64,000 bases of DNA from Hemileia vastatrix (lineage: Eukaryota; Basidiomycota; Pucciniomycetes; Pucciniales; Zaghouaniaceae), in NCBI GenBank assembly GCA_030280995.1, contig JASXTE010000008.1, positions 16,320,212-16,384,211 on the forward strand. The letters are read 5' to 3'. Both the position numbers and the translations under genes were made by a program. Positions 1 to 10,559 of this stretch are shown piece after piece (the stretch's first letter is position 1; each line of letters opens with the position of its first letter). The notes below the pieces were generated by a model that was given only the letters and a program-made list of their open reading frames with translations, was not told the DNA's origin and did not search any database.

Positions 1-2265
1 GATTCATTGAGTAATAAATATAATGACCTTTCAAACAAATTTTGTGAGTTAGAAAAATTATATGAAACACATTTATTAAAAACTGAATCAAGAACAAAGT
101 TATCTTTTGCCCAGACAAATCAAAGTGTATCTGAGTTGCTACAAAGATTAACTAAAGTTGAGATTGAAACAGCCAATCTACTGATGAACCAGGATAATCA
201 TAAGTATAATCAATATAATAATAATCCTTTCATTGGCAAAAGTGAATCTCATTCCTTCCCTGTACCACCACAATTAAAACCATCTGGTGGTAGTGTCAAA
301 TCTGAAAATGTAAGTCACAAATCCGTGCAGGAAGAAATACAAGACCATTTATCAAAAGTAAATGAGTTGTTGAATTTACCTAAGATTAGTGAGATAAAAT
401 CCAATCAGAAGAAATGGCCTAAGATAGATCAGTACCCAACTTATGATGTGGAAGCCAGCTCTGATTGGCAACATTTTATTCAAAGAATTGACAACTTGAA
501 ATTCTCATATAAGTTACCAGATGAAGAGATAACATCAAAATTAATTTCTTTATTTAAGGATGTTGCTTTATTATGGTTTGAAGCTGTCTTAAGTGAGGGT
601 AGAGACTACTCTTGGGCTGAATGGAAACAACTTATTGAAAAACAATTTGGAGGTTCTAAATTCAGGCTTACTCAGCAGAGACTGTATGAGAAGACTAGGT
701 ATAATCTGTTGAATGGTGACAAACCTATGGTATTTTTAATGAATTTAAACAAAATATTAAAAGCCATTGAGCCTCATATGGATTTTAACTTATGGAAAGA
801 TAAGATAATATACAAATTACCTATATCTGTCAGAGACATTGTTGTAGCTAGAACATTAAATGTTACTGAATATTCTGACTTTATTAATATTTGCAATGAA
901 ATATTATTAAACCATAAGTATGAATCAAGGTATTCCACTTATAAGCAAAATGTTGAACCTGTAAAAACTCAGAATTCAAAAACACTTCAGGAGAAGCAGA
1001 AAAAACCTACTGCACCTGTAGTACCTAAAAAGTATGAAACAAATACTTGTTATAAGTGTAACAAACCTTGGGTCAAAGGTCACAAATGTGAGAAAAACAT
1101 AAATATTGTTGAAAACCAACGTGAATCTGAAACTGAAACTGAAAAAAGTAAAGAATCAAGTGATTATGACAGCAATATCTCATATAGTGATGAAAATGAA
1201 GTCTGTATGTTGGAAGATGATTTGTCCATCTTTGAAAATCCAATACTAAATATGGACTCAAATGAATCTTTAATGAATTTTGAGGATGCTGAAATCATTA
1301 AGGATATACAAGCTGATAACTTTAGAATGACACCTATCACAGTTCCAGCTATCATTTCTGGTGAAAATGTTAATATAGTATTGGACACAGGAGCTGCTGG
1401 TTCAGTTGTTTCCACTAATACATTACAGAAAATTGATAGTGAATATAAGTTTAAGCTTGAACCACTTCAGAATAAAAATTGGAGAGGTTTTGGATCAGTA
1501 CTACACCCCATTGGTAAATACAAAGCTGCTGTTTTCTTTAAACACCAACATGGTTATGTAAGGGTAACTTGTGACTTTGTAGTAATGGATAATACTAATT
1601 GTAGTAACTGTTTTATCATTGGAAATGATATTCTGACTAAATTTGGTGTAAAATTAGACCCTTATAATAACAATTTTACAATTGGCATGAATGGTAAAAG
1701 GAAATTTAAAATAAATTCTGTTAACACAGTCTTAAACATTGAGTCAGTAACAAATTCCCCGTCTAAAGGAAGAGAATCCAATGAGATGGAACTTCTGGAA
1801 ACAGAAATTTCAAAAGCATCATTTGGCACTCAGATAAGTGAAACTGAGAAAGATAATATTTTGGAATTAATTAAAGCTTTTCCAATGGCTTTTGCACATG
1901 GTACAAATGAACTTGGCCTTGTAAAAGATCATGAAATAAAGATTAGTTTAACCTGTGATATGGATAATATTCCTGCTAGTCTTAAAAAGAAACCATACCC
2001 TGCTTCACCGATGAAGAGGAAAGACATAGAGGATAATATTAAGATGTTATTACAAATGAACATTCTTGAGAAGGTTAAAACTACACCAAAATATTGTGTA
2101 ATATCACCAGTGCTAATTTCTTATGAACAAGATAAAGCAAGACTGTGCGGTGATTATAGAGCATTAAATACATTTACAGTAGATGATATTTATCCTTGCC
2201 AAGGATTGCCTCTATACATGTTACCCTTAAAGGTGCTAATATATAAGTTGCTTAGATGGAAATAA
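1..2265 (+). CDS. Gag, protease and start of RT of chromovirus A
   Basis: The frame is open from the first base, so the true start is upstream. Residue numbers here count from base 7. An N-terminal coiled-coil-like stretch (about 1-75) is followed by a capsid-like domain (about 140-310) and a zinc knuckle with residues C, C, H, C (about 348-361). The aspartic protease has the DTGA box (about 459), and the RT N-terminus contains LCGDYRALN (about 712). Gag would coat the RNA and the protease would cleave the polyprotein. After IYP the frame is lost: comparison with the related element B places a one-base deletion near 2195 and a second near 2236, which together move translation into the frame of the next ORF. 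The last 22 or so residues are out of frame. Confidence 0.88.
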   Translation, partial: DSLSNKYNDLSNKFCELEKLYETHLLKTESRTKLSFAQTNQSVSELLQRLTKVEIETANLLMNQDNHKYNQYNNNPFIGKSESHSFPVPPQLKPSGGSVKSENVSHKSVQEEIQDHLSKVNELLNLPKISEIKSNQKKWPKIDQYPTYDVEASSDWQHFIQRIDNLKFSYKLPDEEITSKLISLFKDVALLWFEAVLSEGRDYSWAEWKQLIEKQFGGSKFRLTQQRLYEKTRYNLLNGDKPMVFLMNLNKILKAIEPHMDFNLWKDKIIYKLPISVRDIVVARTLNVTEYSDFINICNEILLNHKYESRYSTYKQNVEPVKTQNSKTLQEKQKKPTAPVVPKKYETNTCYKCNKPWVKGHKCEKNINIVENQRESETETEKSKESSDYDSNISYSDENEVCMLEDDLSIFENPILNMDSNESLMNFEDAEIIKDIQADNFRMTPITVPAIISGENVNIVLDTGAAGSVVSTNTLQKIDSEYKFKLEPLQNKNWRGFGSVLHPIGKYKAAVFFKHQHGYVRVTCDFVVMDNTNCSNCFIIGNDILTKFGVKLDPYNNNFTIGMNGKRKFKINSVNTVLNIESVTNSPSKGRESNEMELLETEISKASFGTQISETEKDNILELIKAFPMAFAHGTNELGLVKDHEIKISLTCDMDNIPASLKKKPYPASPMKRKDIEDNIKMLLQMNILEKVKTTPKYCVISPVLISYEQDKARLCGDYRALNTFTVDDIYPCQGLPLYMLPLKVLIYKLLRWK

Positions 2266-2326
2266 AGGGTACCATCAAATCCCTGTTGAAAAGAATTCAC
2301 AGAACTTTTTTTTAATAACAACACAC

Positions 2327-4879
2327 ATGGGAATTTATAAATATGTCAGAATGCCATTTGGACCAAAAAATGCTCCATCAGTATTTCAGAAGTTAATGGA
2401 TATTAAATTCCATAATGAAATGATTGAAGGATGGTTAATGGTATACATTGATGACATCATAATGTTCTCTAAATCTTATGATGAACACTTAATCCATTTA
2501 AAGAAGGTATTTCAAAAAATGGATGAAATAAAAATGACCCTTGCATTGAAAAAATGTAAATTTGGGTTTGAATCTTTAAAAGTGCTTGGTCATATTGTAT
2601 CTGGCTTACAAATATGTGCAGACCAAAAAAAATTGGCTGCAATAAAGAAGATTGGCATTCCTCAAAATGTAAAGGATGTACAATCTTTTCTTGGTATATG
2701 TGGTTATTATAGACAATATATAAAAAACTACCAATCAATTGCTGCACCATTGACCACACTGATAAAGAAATCAGAAGCTTTCATTTGGAATAATGAAAGA
2801 CAACAGGCTTTTGATAAGTTGAAAGAATGTTTAATGACAGCTCCTATCTTGGGATTACCAGATTTCCAATTACCTTTTGTATTATATACAGATGCAAGTT
2901 TTATTGGACTAGGTGCTGCTTTACATCAAAAACAACTTATTAAAGGTAAAATTTCAGAAGTAGTAATCTGCTATATTTCACGTACTCTGAGAAGTGGTGA
3001 ATTGAAATATGGTGCTACTCAACTTGAATATTTGGCAGTAGTATGGGCTCTTGAAAAGCTACATTACTACCTTGAAGACAAAAAATTTGAGTTAATCACT
3101 GACTGTAGTGCAGTTAAGTCACTCTTAAACATGAAAACTCCTAATAGACACATGTTTAGATGGCAATTAGCTGTACAAGAATACAGAGGACGGATGACTA
3201 TTACACATAGAGCAGGAACCTTGCACTCTAATGTAGATCTGTTATCTAGAGTACCTCTGCCTAATAATGATGATAATCCTGCTTATGTTCCTGAGTCAGA
3301 GATTATTAAAATTTATGGCATTTATATTGTAGATCTTGAGGATGAATTTATGCAATCAATTCTTGATAATTATAATTCAGATCCTGACTTAAGTAAATTA
3401 ACTACAATATTAAATGATCCATCTAATGCTTCAATGAATGTTTTAATAAAAACATTACCAATTAAGTATAAAGAGGCATTAGAAAAAGGAAAATTTTCCA
3501 TTGAGGATGGTTTTATATATTACAGGAAGAAATTAAGTAATGTAATTGTAATTCCCCCTTCAATGAAGGAGTTAATGTTAAGTATATGTCATGATGATAT
3601 ATTGGCAGGTCATTTTGACTACCATAAAACATTAACCAGGGTAAAAAACACAGCTTGGTGGATTAACATGTCTGAGGATGTTCAGAAATATGTTGAAACA
3701 TGTGATTCTTGTCAAAAATCTAAAAGATTAACAGGAAAAAGAGCTGGTTTATTACAACAAATTGAGCAACCAAAAGCTCCATGGGAAATCATTAACATGG
3801 ACTTTGTAACAGGTTTGCCAATAGCAGGGAATAAGAGTTATAACTCCTGCTGGGTAATTGTAGATAGATTTACAAAGATGTGTAAATTTATTCCTACCCA
3901 CAAAGAGGTTTCTGCAAAGGACTTAGCTTTTTTATGGTGGACACAAATGTTAAATACAGCAGGTTTCCCCAAAGCAATAGTTTCTGACAGAGATCCTAAA
4001 TTTACTTCTGAGTTCTGGACGTCACTTATGGATGTTTCAGGGTGTCAATTAAAACTTTCTACAGCACACCATCCACAAACTGATGGGCTAGCAGAAAGAA
4101 TGATACAAACCTTAGAAGATATGATAAGAAGATACTGTGCTTTTGGTCTTAATTTTAAAGACAATGACAAATTCACGCATGATTGGGTAAACCTTATCCC
4201 AGGTTTAGAATTTGCATACAATAGTACAGTATATTCTGTCACTGGCAAAAATCCATTTGAGTTATGGTTGGTTTATGTACCTAATACCCCTGCTAAAACT
4301 CTTAATAAGTTACCTAGATTGGATATTCATCCAGGTACTAAATCTTTTCTTCAGATGCAGGAACTATGTAGAAAACATGCTCAAGAATGTATAAATAAGG
4401 CTTTTGAGTATGAAAAGAAAAGATGGGATAAAGCCCATAAAGAGCAAATGTTCAAAGAGGGTGATGAAGTCCTTATTTCAATGCTAAATTTCAATTTAAA
4501 TGGTAATGTTAAATTGAAGGATCCATTCATTGGACCATTTGTAGTTAAAAAGATGGTTGGTAATAATGCTGTTGAGGTTATTCTATATGCACCTTATGAT
4601 AGAAAACATCCAGTATTTCCTATTTCTCTTATAAAACCATACCATTCTAATGATACTGCTCTATTTCCAAGAAGATCAGGAAGGCATAAACAGCAACCTG
4701 AAGAAATAGTGGAAAAGGCAGAAATTGAAAAGATACTTAAAAAGAGACACCTTACTAAAGAAAAGGGAGTTGAGTATCTATTAAGATTTAAAAATAAATC
4801 AAGTGAATATGACCAGTGGATTCCAGAAAATGAAATCTCTGATCTTAAAAATCTCTTGAAAAAATTTAAATCTAAATAA
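2327..4879 (+). CDS. RT, RNase H, integrase and chromodomain of chromovirus A
   Basis: An 850-residue continuation of the polyprotein. The RT active site YIDD is at about residue 39, and the RNase H TDAS motif at about 187. The integrase zinc-binding HH-CC region is near 425-465. The DDE triad is present as MDFVTGLP (about 490), SDRDPKF (about 553) and HHPQTDGLAERM (E near 591). A chromodomain lies at about 795-845, ending in the WIPENEI motif. Chromodomains of this type are known to steer integration to heterochromatin. All catalytic residues I can see are intact. The start is not a true initiation site but the point where the frame resumes after the two deletions upstream. Confidence 0.9.
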   Translation: MGIYKYVRMPFGPKNAPSVFQKLMDIKFHNEMIEGWLMVYIDDIIMFSKSYDEHLIHLKKVFQKMDEIKMTLALKKCKFGFESLKVLGHIVSGLQICADQKKLAAIKKIGIPQNVKDVQSFLGICGYYRQYIKNYQSIAAPLTTLIKKSEAFIWNNERQQAFDKLKECLMTAPILGLPDFQLPFVLYTDASFIGLGAALHQKQLIKGKISEVVICYISRTLRSGELKYGATQLEYLAVVWALEKLHYYLEDKKFELITDCSAVKSLLNMKTPNRHMFRWQLAVQEYRGRMTITHRAGTLHSNVDLLSRVPLPNNDDNPAYVPESEIIKIYGIYIVDLEDEFMQSILDNYNSDPDLSKLTTILNDPSNASMNVLIKTLPIKYKEALEKGKFSIEDGFIYYRKKLSNVIVIPPSMKELMLSICHDDILAGHFDYHKTLTRVKNTAWWINMSEDVQKYVETCDSCQKSKRLTGKRAGLLQQIEQPKAPWEIINMDFVTGLPIAGNKSYNSCWVIVDRFTKMCKFIPTHKEVSAKDLAFLWWTQMLNTAGFPKAIVSDRDPKFTSEFWTSLMDVSGCQLKLSTAHHPQTDGLAERMIQTLEDMIRRYCAFGLNFKDNDKFTHDWVNLIPGLEFAYNSTVYSVTGKNPFELWLVYVPNTPAKTLNKLPRLDIHPGTKSFLQMQELCRKHAQECINKAFEYEKKRWDKAHKEQMFKEGDEVLISMLNFNLNGNVKLKDPFIGPFVVKKMVGNNAVEVILYAPYDRKHPVFPISLIKPYHSNDTALFPRRSGRHKQQPEEIVEKAEIEKILKKRHLTKEKGVEYLLRFKNKSSEYDQWIPENEISDLKNLLKKFKSK

Positions 4880-5321
4880 TACTGTTCATTCAGTATATGT
4901 ATTATAAAAATTATTTTTTTTATTTTATTATTTCACTCCTTAAATTTAATTAAAATGTCTTAACATTTTTTTTATTGTTTTTTTTGGGGTGAGGGAGTGT
5001 CAGCCTAAATATCCTTAGGACTGAGTATTTCTTATGCTTAAAATAAGATAACCTTAACTAGATTAAGCTTATATCTTAAAAATGAGGTTAAAATAATAAT
5101 ATATATTATTTTATTATATATATATATAATTATTATTCTATTATATAATTTATAATAGTTTAAATAGCTTATCCATGGCCTAATAGTACTTATTAAGGTG
5201 TTAATGGAGTCATAATATACTTATCTTAAGTGATATGAAGTAGTTATTGACATACATAAGCTTATATGTATACATAAATCTCTTATTCAGTGGAATATGC
5301 AGTATATTATGTATATTTAGG

Positions 5322-5329
5322 TATATAAG
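5322..5329 (+). promoter_or_regulatory. TATA box in LTR A
   Basis: TATATAAG, followed closely by TGGG. It is the only TATA-like block in the GC-richer half of the LTR and is kept in the inverted copy. Probable core promoter of the element. Confidence 0.5.
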
Positions 5330-5733
5330 TGGGTTTTAGCCCCTTAATAGCCTATAACCTTTGTTTTTCTGCTTATTTTAGGTCATATGGACGAAATCAG
5401 TGGACTCACAACGCCTACAGAAGCATAGACACCTATATCAGGTGCATACACCCAGTTTGGACAACTAAAATTACTTCCTTGGATGGTTATTCACGGATTT
5501 ATGGGTTAGAAGGATGTTTCTGGGTTAATGTGGATGCTTGGGGATGTTATTGGGGGCTTGGACATTTTATTTGTTTCCTTTATATGCTTTTAGTTCCATT
5601 AAATCTCTTTTTGATCATTTATTTTACCTGTTTCTTTATGGTATCCGCTTTTATCTGGGTTTTCTATTTATGGTATGACTCTGTGCTATTATTAATAGTG
5701 ATGGAGGGTCCTTACTGGAGGTCTGGGTGTTGA
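5329..5733 (+). other. Open frame of 134 codons inside LTR A
   Basis: A hydrophobic open frame without an ATG at its beginning (it starts at GTG). The predicted peptide is rich in aromatic residues and has two stretches that could be membrane helices (residues about 70-95 and 95-120). The inverted LTR copy keeps the same 134-codon frame with about 12 residue differences. It lies just downstream of the TATA box, in the likely transcript leader. I do not recognise it. It may be a chance open frame in a young repeat. Confidence 0.25.
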
Positions 5734-6175
5734 AACTGCTTGAAGTGGACGCCATGGGGAGGTGATGGGCCCTCACAGTGCTGTAATTGCTGGGGATAGC
5801 AGTGACATCATCTGGATTGAAGGTCTGTGCACTCCAGTGGATTTGGGTATAAGTAAGGGGGGATTTTGACGGTTTATTATCATCATTCAATTACTACACT
5901 TCAAACAAACACTACAATACAATTATTAGCATTCAAAAATATATTATAAAGCCCTTATAAATTGATATTATCTTTATATAAAGCTATAACTATATTTTAT
6001 TCTTCTATTTTCCACCACTAGCACGCATTTAAATCCAAGTATTGTGAGTTTTATTTGAGTATAACTATTCTATTAGTCTTCCCCTGAGGTTTAATCACTA
6101 AATCATTTATTAATAAGTAGTAGGACCATAAAATAACACTATTATATCATACTTATATACTAGACTATACTGACA

Positions 6176-8749
6176 CTATCCCACATCACCTACTAATTCT
6201 CTATTATTTTGGCACAGGCGGTTTGGCCACGCAAGTATCAGAGTCATTAGGAACATTCTTAAACATCAATTTTGTGCAGACTTACCTTTGAGTCTACCCT
6301 CGGGGAAATTCTTCTGTGACGTGTGTGCTGTAGCAAAAGGCACCAAGAGACAGACGGCAATCACATCTGATTGGGATTTCAATCTTATGGAAATTGTTGT
6401 ATCAGACGTGGTAGGACCCCTCCCAGATATTTCCTCAGGTGGTGAGGTGTATGCCGTGCTATTTAGAGAAGCTTTTTCCACTTATGGTGAGGTTCATGTG
6501 ATAAAGTCAAAAGCTGATGTTCTAGTAGCTTTCATTGACTTCAAAAATTGTTTAGAAAATTTCACTGGTAGAAAGATCAAGATACTGCATACAGATAATG
6601 GTACTGAGTATTACAACAAAAAATTTAGCATCTTTCTTTCTGATCAGGGTATTTTCCATAAACACTCTATGCCATACCATCATGGCCAAAATGGGTCCAC
6701 CAAACAATTTAATTGCACAATTGGCAATATGGCGAGAACTGTTTTTGTAGGTAGTGGTTTTGACATCAAGATGTGGACATTTGTGTATCTCTGGGCATCC
6801 TACATTCCCAATAGAATCCCCAATACAAAAAAAATTGACAAAACTCCACATGAACTTATTTTTAATAAGAAACCGTCTATTGGGAAATTCAGGGTTTTTG
6901 GCGAGTGGGTGTATTTACATATTCCACAGGAAAAGAGAAATAAACTTGACCATAGGAGTTTAAGATGCAGGGTTGTTGGTTTTGAAAAGGGGGGCAACGG
7001 GTGGATTTTTCTACATCCAGAAACCAGAAAGTTTGTAGCTTCGGCAATGGAAACATTCTGCGGAGATGTGGTCTCACCATCTGATCCTGAACCACCAGAA
7101 AAGAAGGGCTCCATTGAGTATGTCATGAATCATTTGTCATTAGGAGATTTCACAACTGAGGAAACCATAGAGGCTCAGGATAAGCTTGTTGATCACATTG
7201 AAACACATGCTGCTGCTCTGAGTGAACATGTACCAAAAACCTTTACACAAGCTTGCAAACTACCTGATGCAGAAAAGTGGAAGCATGCTTGTCAAGTGGA
7301 GCTCACCTACTTATCCAATATGAATGGGTGGGATATAGTTGATCTACCAGCTGAAGCTAATGTTTTGGGTGCTCAGTGGGTTTTTGAAATCAAGAGAAAT
7401 ACTGATGGTGAAATTTCAAAGTATAAGGCCAGATATGTGGCTCAAGGTTTAAAACAAATTGAAGGGACCAATTTCACTGATACCTTTGCACCAACAGCTA
7501 CTTTTGTTTCACTACGTGTACTACTCACTTTGGCAGCAAATAATGACTGGATTGTCAAGTCTTTTGACATAACAGCCGCCTATTTGCACAGTGATTAAAC
7601 CGAAACCATTTATGTCAAGCAACCTGAAGGCTTTACAAATGGAAATCCTCACCAAGTTTGTAGGCTCAAAAAAGCATTGTATGGCACAAAGAAAGCTGCC
7701 CGTTGCTGGTGGAGACATCTGGCTAGAATCCTTGAGGTTATTGGCTATATCAGCAGCAAGCATGATACAAGTTTTTATATTTTTAAAGGCAGAGGCAGCA
7801 TGGGAGTTGTATGGGTCCATGGTGATGATGGGGTTGTTACATGTAGTGATGAGCTGAATTTGAAAAAGTTGGAATCTGATTTAGCAGGTAAAATGAAAAT
7901 CAGATGGATGGAAGGTGTGGATTCTGTTGTATGTCTCAAGGTGTAATGCTGCTCTAAAGGCTTCTCAATATCTCAACCTGCGCTAATCAACAGGATCCTG
8001 AAAGATTTGAATCCAGGTAGTGTGAAATCTAAATCACCTTTACCTTTGTCCATGAGCATAACGACACTTAAAAAAAAGGAGGTTGAGATTCTAAAAAATT
8101 TCTATCAATAATAGGAGCACTGAGCTATCTTGTAGCAGGTTCACTCCCTGATTTGGCATTTCCAGTTAATTTTTTGGCAAGGTATGCGTCATGCCCAGGT
8201 GATGAAGAATGGAGAGCTATTTCTCACTTAGTTCAATATTTGGAGTTTACAAAATTGCTCAGATTAAATATCTTTCCATAAAAATCACCAATTACAACAG
8301 AAGCTTACTTGGATGCAACCTGGGGGGGAGTTGGCGCAAGATCAACAAATGGGCATGTACTTTTCTTAAATGGGATTCCGATTTTATGGCAATCCAAGAG
8401 GCAGTCTATGGTCACTCTCTTGTCAATGAGCTCAGAGTACATTGCGATGGCAAACGCAACCAGACAGCTGATGTGGATGAGGAACTTGTTGTTGGATCTT
8501 TTTGATAAGCTAGATATTAGTTCTTTATTTTGTGATAACAGAAGTGCAATCATAGCAGCCACGGACAATCCTGGTGACAAGAGGTGCCGACACATTGAAC
8601 GGGCTTTCTACTTTGTAAACAAAAAATTAAGGGAGAGGAAAATAAATATTAAATGGATACCTAGTAATTTACAAATAGCTGATCTATTGACCAAATCACT
8701 GGGTTCAACTGTGTGGCATGAAAATAGGAATTCTCTCAGTGTTTTCTAA
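6176..8749 (+). pseudogene. Copia integrase-RT-RNase H polyprotein, broken
   Basis: The frame is open from the LTR A junction. It begins with a pre-integrase motif, FWHRRFGHAS (about 6207), followed by integrase with HTDNGTEYY. The catalytic glutamate of the integrase appears replaced by lysine (GSTKQFN at about 6690-6710). RT runs from about 7270. An in-frame TAA at 7596-7598 interrupts it after AAYLHSD, and the same frame continues with YGTKKAARCWW and the active-site VHGDDG (about 7820). Further frameshifts follow near 7946-8300. The RNase H end (8309-8749) is open and includes SSEYIAMANATRQ and a DNRSAI motif. At least one stop and two frame changes make this copy dead. Confidence 0.85.
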
Positions 8750-8828
8750 TTTTTTTTTCATTTCATTTCTTTATGTTCTCTTTTGTCTATATGTTTGCTG
8801 GGTTATTTAGAAATTGCTAAGCGGGGGG

Positions 8829-8994
8829 TGTTATGTACATAGGTTAGGTTACTTAGCAAGTTGTATTTAAATTTTTAAGAATGCGTAGTATTTTCTTCGG
8901 TTCTTCTTGGAGAAAACTACTGACACAGTTCTTACAGGTGAGTAATGAAAATTATTGGTTCCTCTCAGAGAAAACTACTGACGCAATTCTTACA
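8829..8994 (+). repeat. 3' LTR of the copia element (166 bp)
   Basis: Starts TGTTATGTAC right after a run of six G and ends TTCTTACA. Inside it an imperfect direct repeat of about 57 bases occurs twice (around AGAAAACTACTGAC at about 8910 and 8970). No second LTR is in the window, so the left boundary rests on the polypurine run and the TG...CA ends. Confidence 0.7.
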
Positions 8995-9881
8995 CAGGCG
9001 CTTATTTAGTGTCCTAGCTTTATTATAAATGAATTTACCCTCTTTATATGCACTAATTTCATTAATAACCTCATTCTTGGCGCTTTAATTCACTACAACA
9101 CTTAAATTTGCCTAAATTAGTCAAGGATTTACCCGGGCAAGCACCTGCCAAGAACTGCATGTAGTTACCCCACATCTCACACCCTTTTTTGGGTTTTTTG
9201 GTGGTTTCTCAGTCAATTTTGGTTATTTTTGAATGAGGATTTCACGTAGTATAATGTCATGATTAGCCCAAAAATTTCTACAGTTAATCCCCCTTATTAT
9301 TAAGTATTATTAAGTCTTAATTTTCCATTTTGGCCTTTTATATTAATAAATAATATGCATATACTCTCTCTTTTGCTTATTCTTTATTTTTGATGGATTG
9401 TCCCTATTACTACAGGATTTTGGCAGGTGATATCATTCTAATTATGTTACTAGTAAATCTTTTTGGTTCTGAACATGTCTATTAACTATAATGAGGCGTC
9501 ATTAACTGTGTATTGAGCTGGTAAATCATAGGGGTCATTGGGGAAGTAATTGTGTATAAAAGGAGGAGGTTTTTGGTCTTATTTTCCTCATTCTTTATCA
9601 TTAAAATTAAACATATAACCAATACAATTACAATAAATATCAACAGTACTTATGAAGTCTTTGAATAGTATCTGAATTTATTAAATCTATTTTTCTACCA
9701 GCTATAAAGATTGTAAGCCATATATAATTAGTAAGATTAGAATTACTGAGACCCTTATATTGAGTTTTATTTTAATACTTATTGGATTTGTACTACAGTA
9801 TTCATATAGGACCATTAAAATCTTCTAGAAACCTGACCATTAAAGCTAGTTCATGTCTTTGTACTTGACCTCAGCCTGACA
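8995..9881 (+). repeat. 5' LTR of chromovirus B, left end displaced
   Basis: Aligns by eye with 17221-18115 of the 3' LTR. Shared blocks include CTTATTTAGTGTCCTAGC, TATAAAAGGAGGAGG and CAGCCTGACA at the end. The missing left part was displaced by the copia insertion and lies outside the window. Confidence 0.88.
9555..9563 (+). promoter_or_regulatory. TATA box in 5' LTR B
   Basis: TATAAAAGG, followed by AGGAGG. Conserved at 17782-17790 in the 3' LTR and in the inverted LTR B fragment near 61985. Probable core promoter of element B. Confidence 0.6.
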
Positions 9882-10070
9882 ATTGGGGGCCTTTCCTCAA
9901 GAATTCTGTTAATTATCTTCCAGTAAGTAAAAATTAAAAAAAGAGGCTACAAGTAAATAAAATCCCTATAGAAATATTTGGATAATTGCAACAGGTTGGG
10001 GTCACTTATATAGTGATTCCAGAAAAATAAGCCCTGTTATATAATAAAATTGTGATATTGAATCAACAAT

Positions 10071-10233
10071 TTTACCACTAATTTAACATATAAATGTTAT
10101 TAGTGGGAGTCTGTCAATAGACCAATTAATTTTGTGATCATTGCAGATAAAACTTTTTACCACTAATTTAACATAAAATTGTTATTAGTGGGAGTCTGTC
10201 AATAGACCAATTAAATTTGTGATCTTTGCAGAT
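10071..10233 (+). repeat. Direct repeat of about 85 bp in leader of element B
   Basis: Two adjacent near-identical units start at TTACCACTAATTTAAC (10072 and 10157). Each contains an inverted repeat (CCACTAAT with ATTAGTGG) and ends in TTGCAGAT, which resembles a 3' splice site. It sits between the 5' LTR and the first ORF. Confidence 0.75.
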
Positions 10234-10559
10234 GACAAACCAATTAAACTGATTAATTGTTTTCTTTTAACAGGACTCTTAATCCCTTTTAATTGGTTTG
10301 TAAAATTCATTTAATATTTAGAAAGAATCTTACTGACAGATTTTCTTTTTTAAATATAAAACACAGCTACATATTGTAGACCAGTTAAATCAAGTGACCA
10401 CATAAAAGTATATTTGACTTTTACACTTATAAATTCACTTCATACCTACAAGTAAGCAATAAAATTGTCTTCAGTGGTATTGATAAATGCTGATAAAACT
10501 CCTTTTTTGAAGTTTTAAAAATCTCAAATTTCAATTCTTTGATTAAATTCCACATAAAA

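Larger units (their letters stand above)
1..6175 (+). mobile_element. Ty3/gypsy chromovirus A, 5'-truncated by window edge
   Basis: LTR retrotransposon with gag, protease, RT, RNase H, integrase and chromodomain in that order, followed by a purine-rich tract (about 4986-4997) and a 1178-bp LTR. The 5' LTR and leader lie outside the window. The LTR ends exactly where an open copia reading frame begins, so A inserted into the copia element. The 5 bases after the LTR (CTATC) are the expected target duplication, but the other copy is outside the window. Only two single-base deletions break the polyprotein, so this looks like a young copy. A second, inverted copy ends the window. Confidence 0.9.
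4998..6175 (+). repeat. 3' LTR of chromovirus A (1178 bp)
   Basis: Begins TGTCAGCC after a G-rich tract and ends TATACTGACA, so its termini form the short inverted repeat TGTCAG/CTGACA. An inverted copy of exactly the same length ends the window (62241-63418), and that match defines both boundaries. A microsatellite-like AT stretch lies at about 5098-5160. Confidence 0.9.
6176..8994 (+). mobile_element. Ty1/copia element remnant (3' part with LTR)
   Basis: Holds the gag-pre-integrase region, integrase, RT and RNase H in copia order, then a G-run (8823-8828) and a short LTR (8829-8994). Its 5' part was split off by chromovirus A and lies outside the window. At its 3' end the next bases, CAGGC, equal the CAGGC in the uninterrupted LTR B copy (17221-17225). 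It therefore appears to have inserted into LTR B with target CAGGC. Confidence 0.85.
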
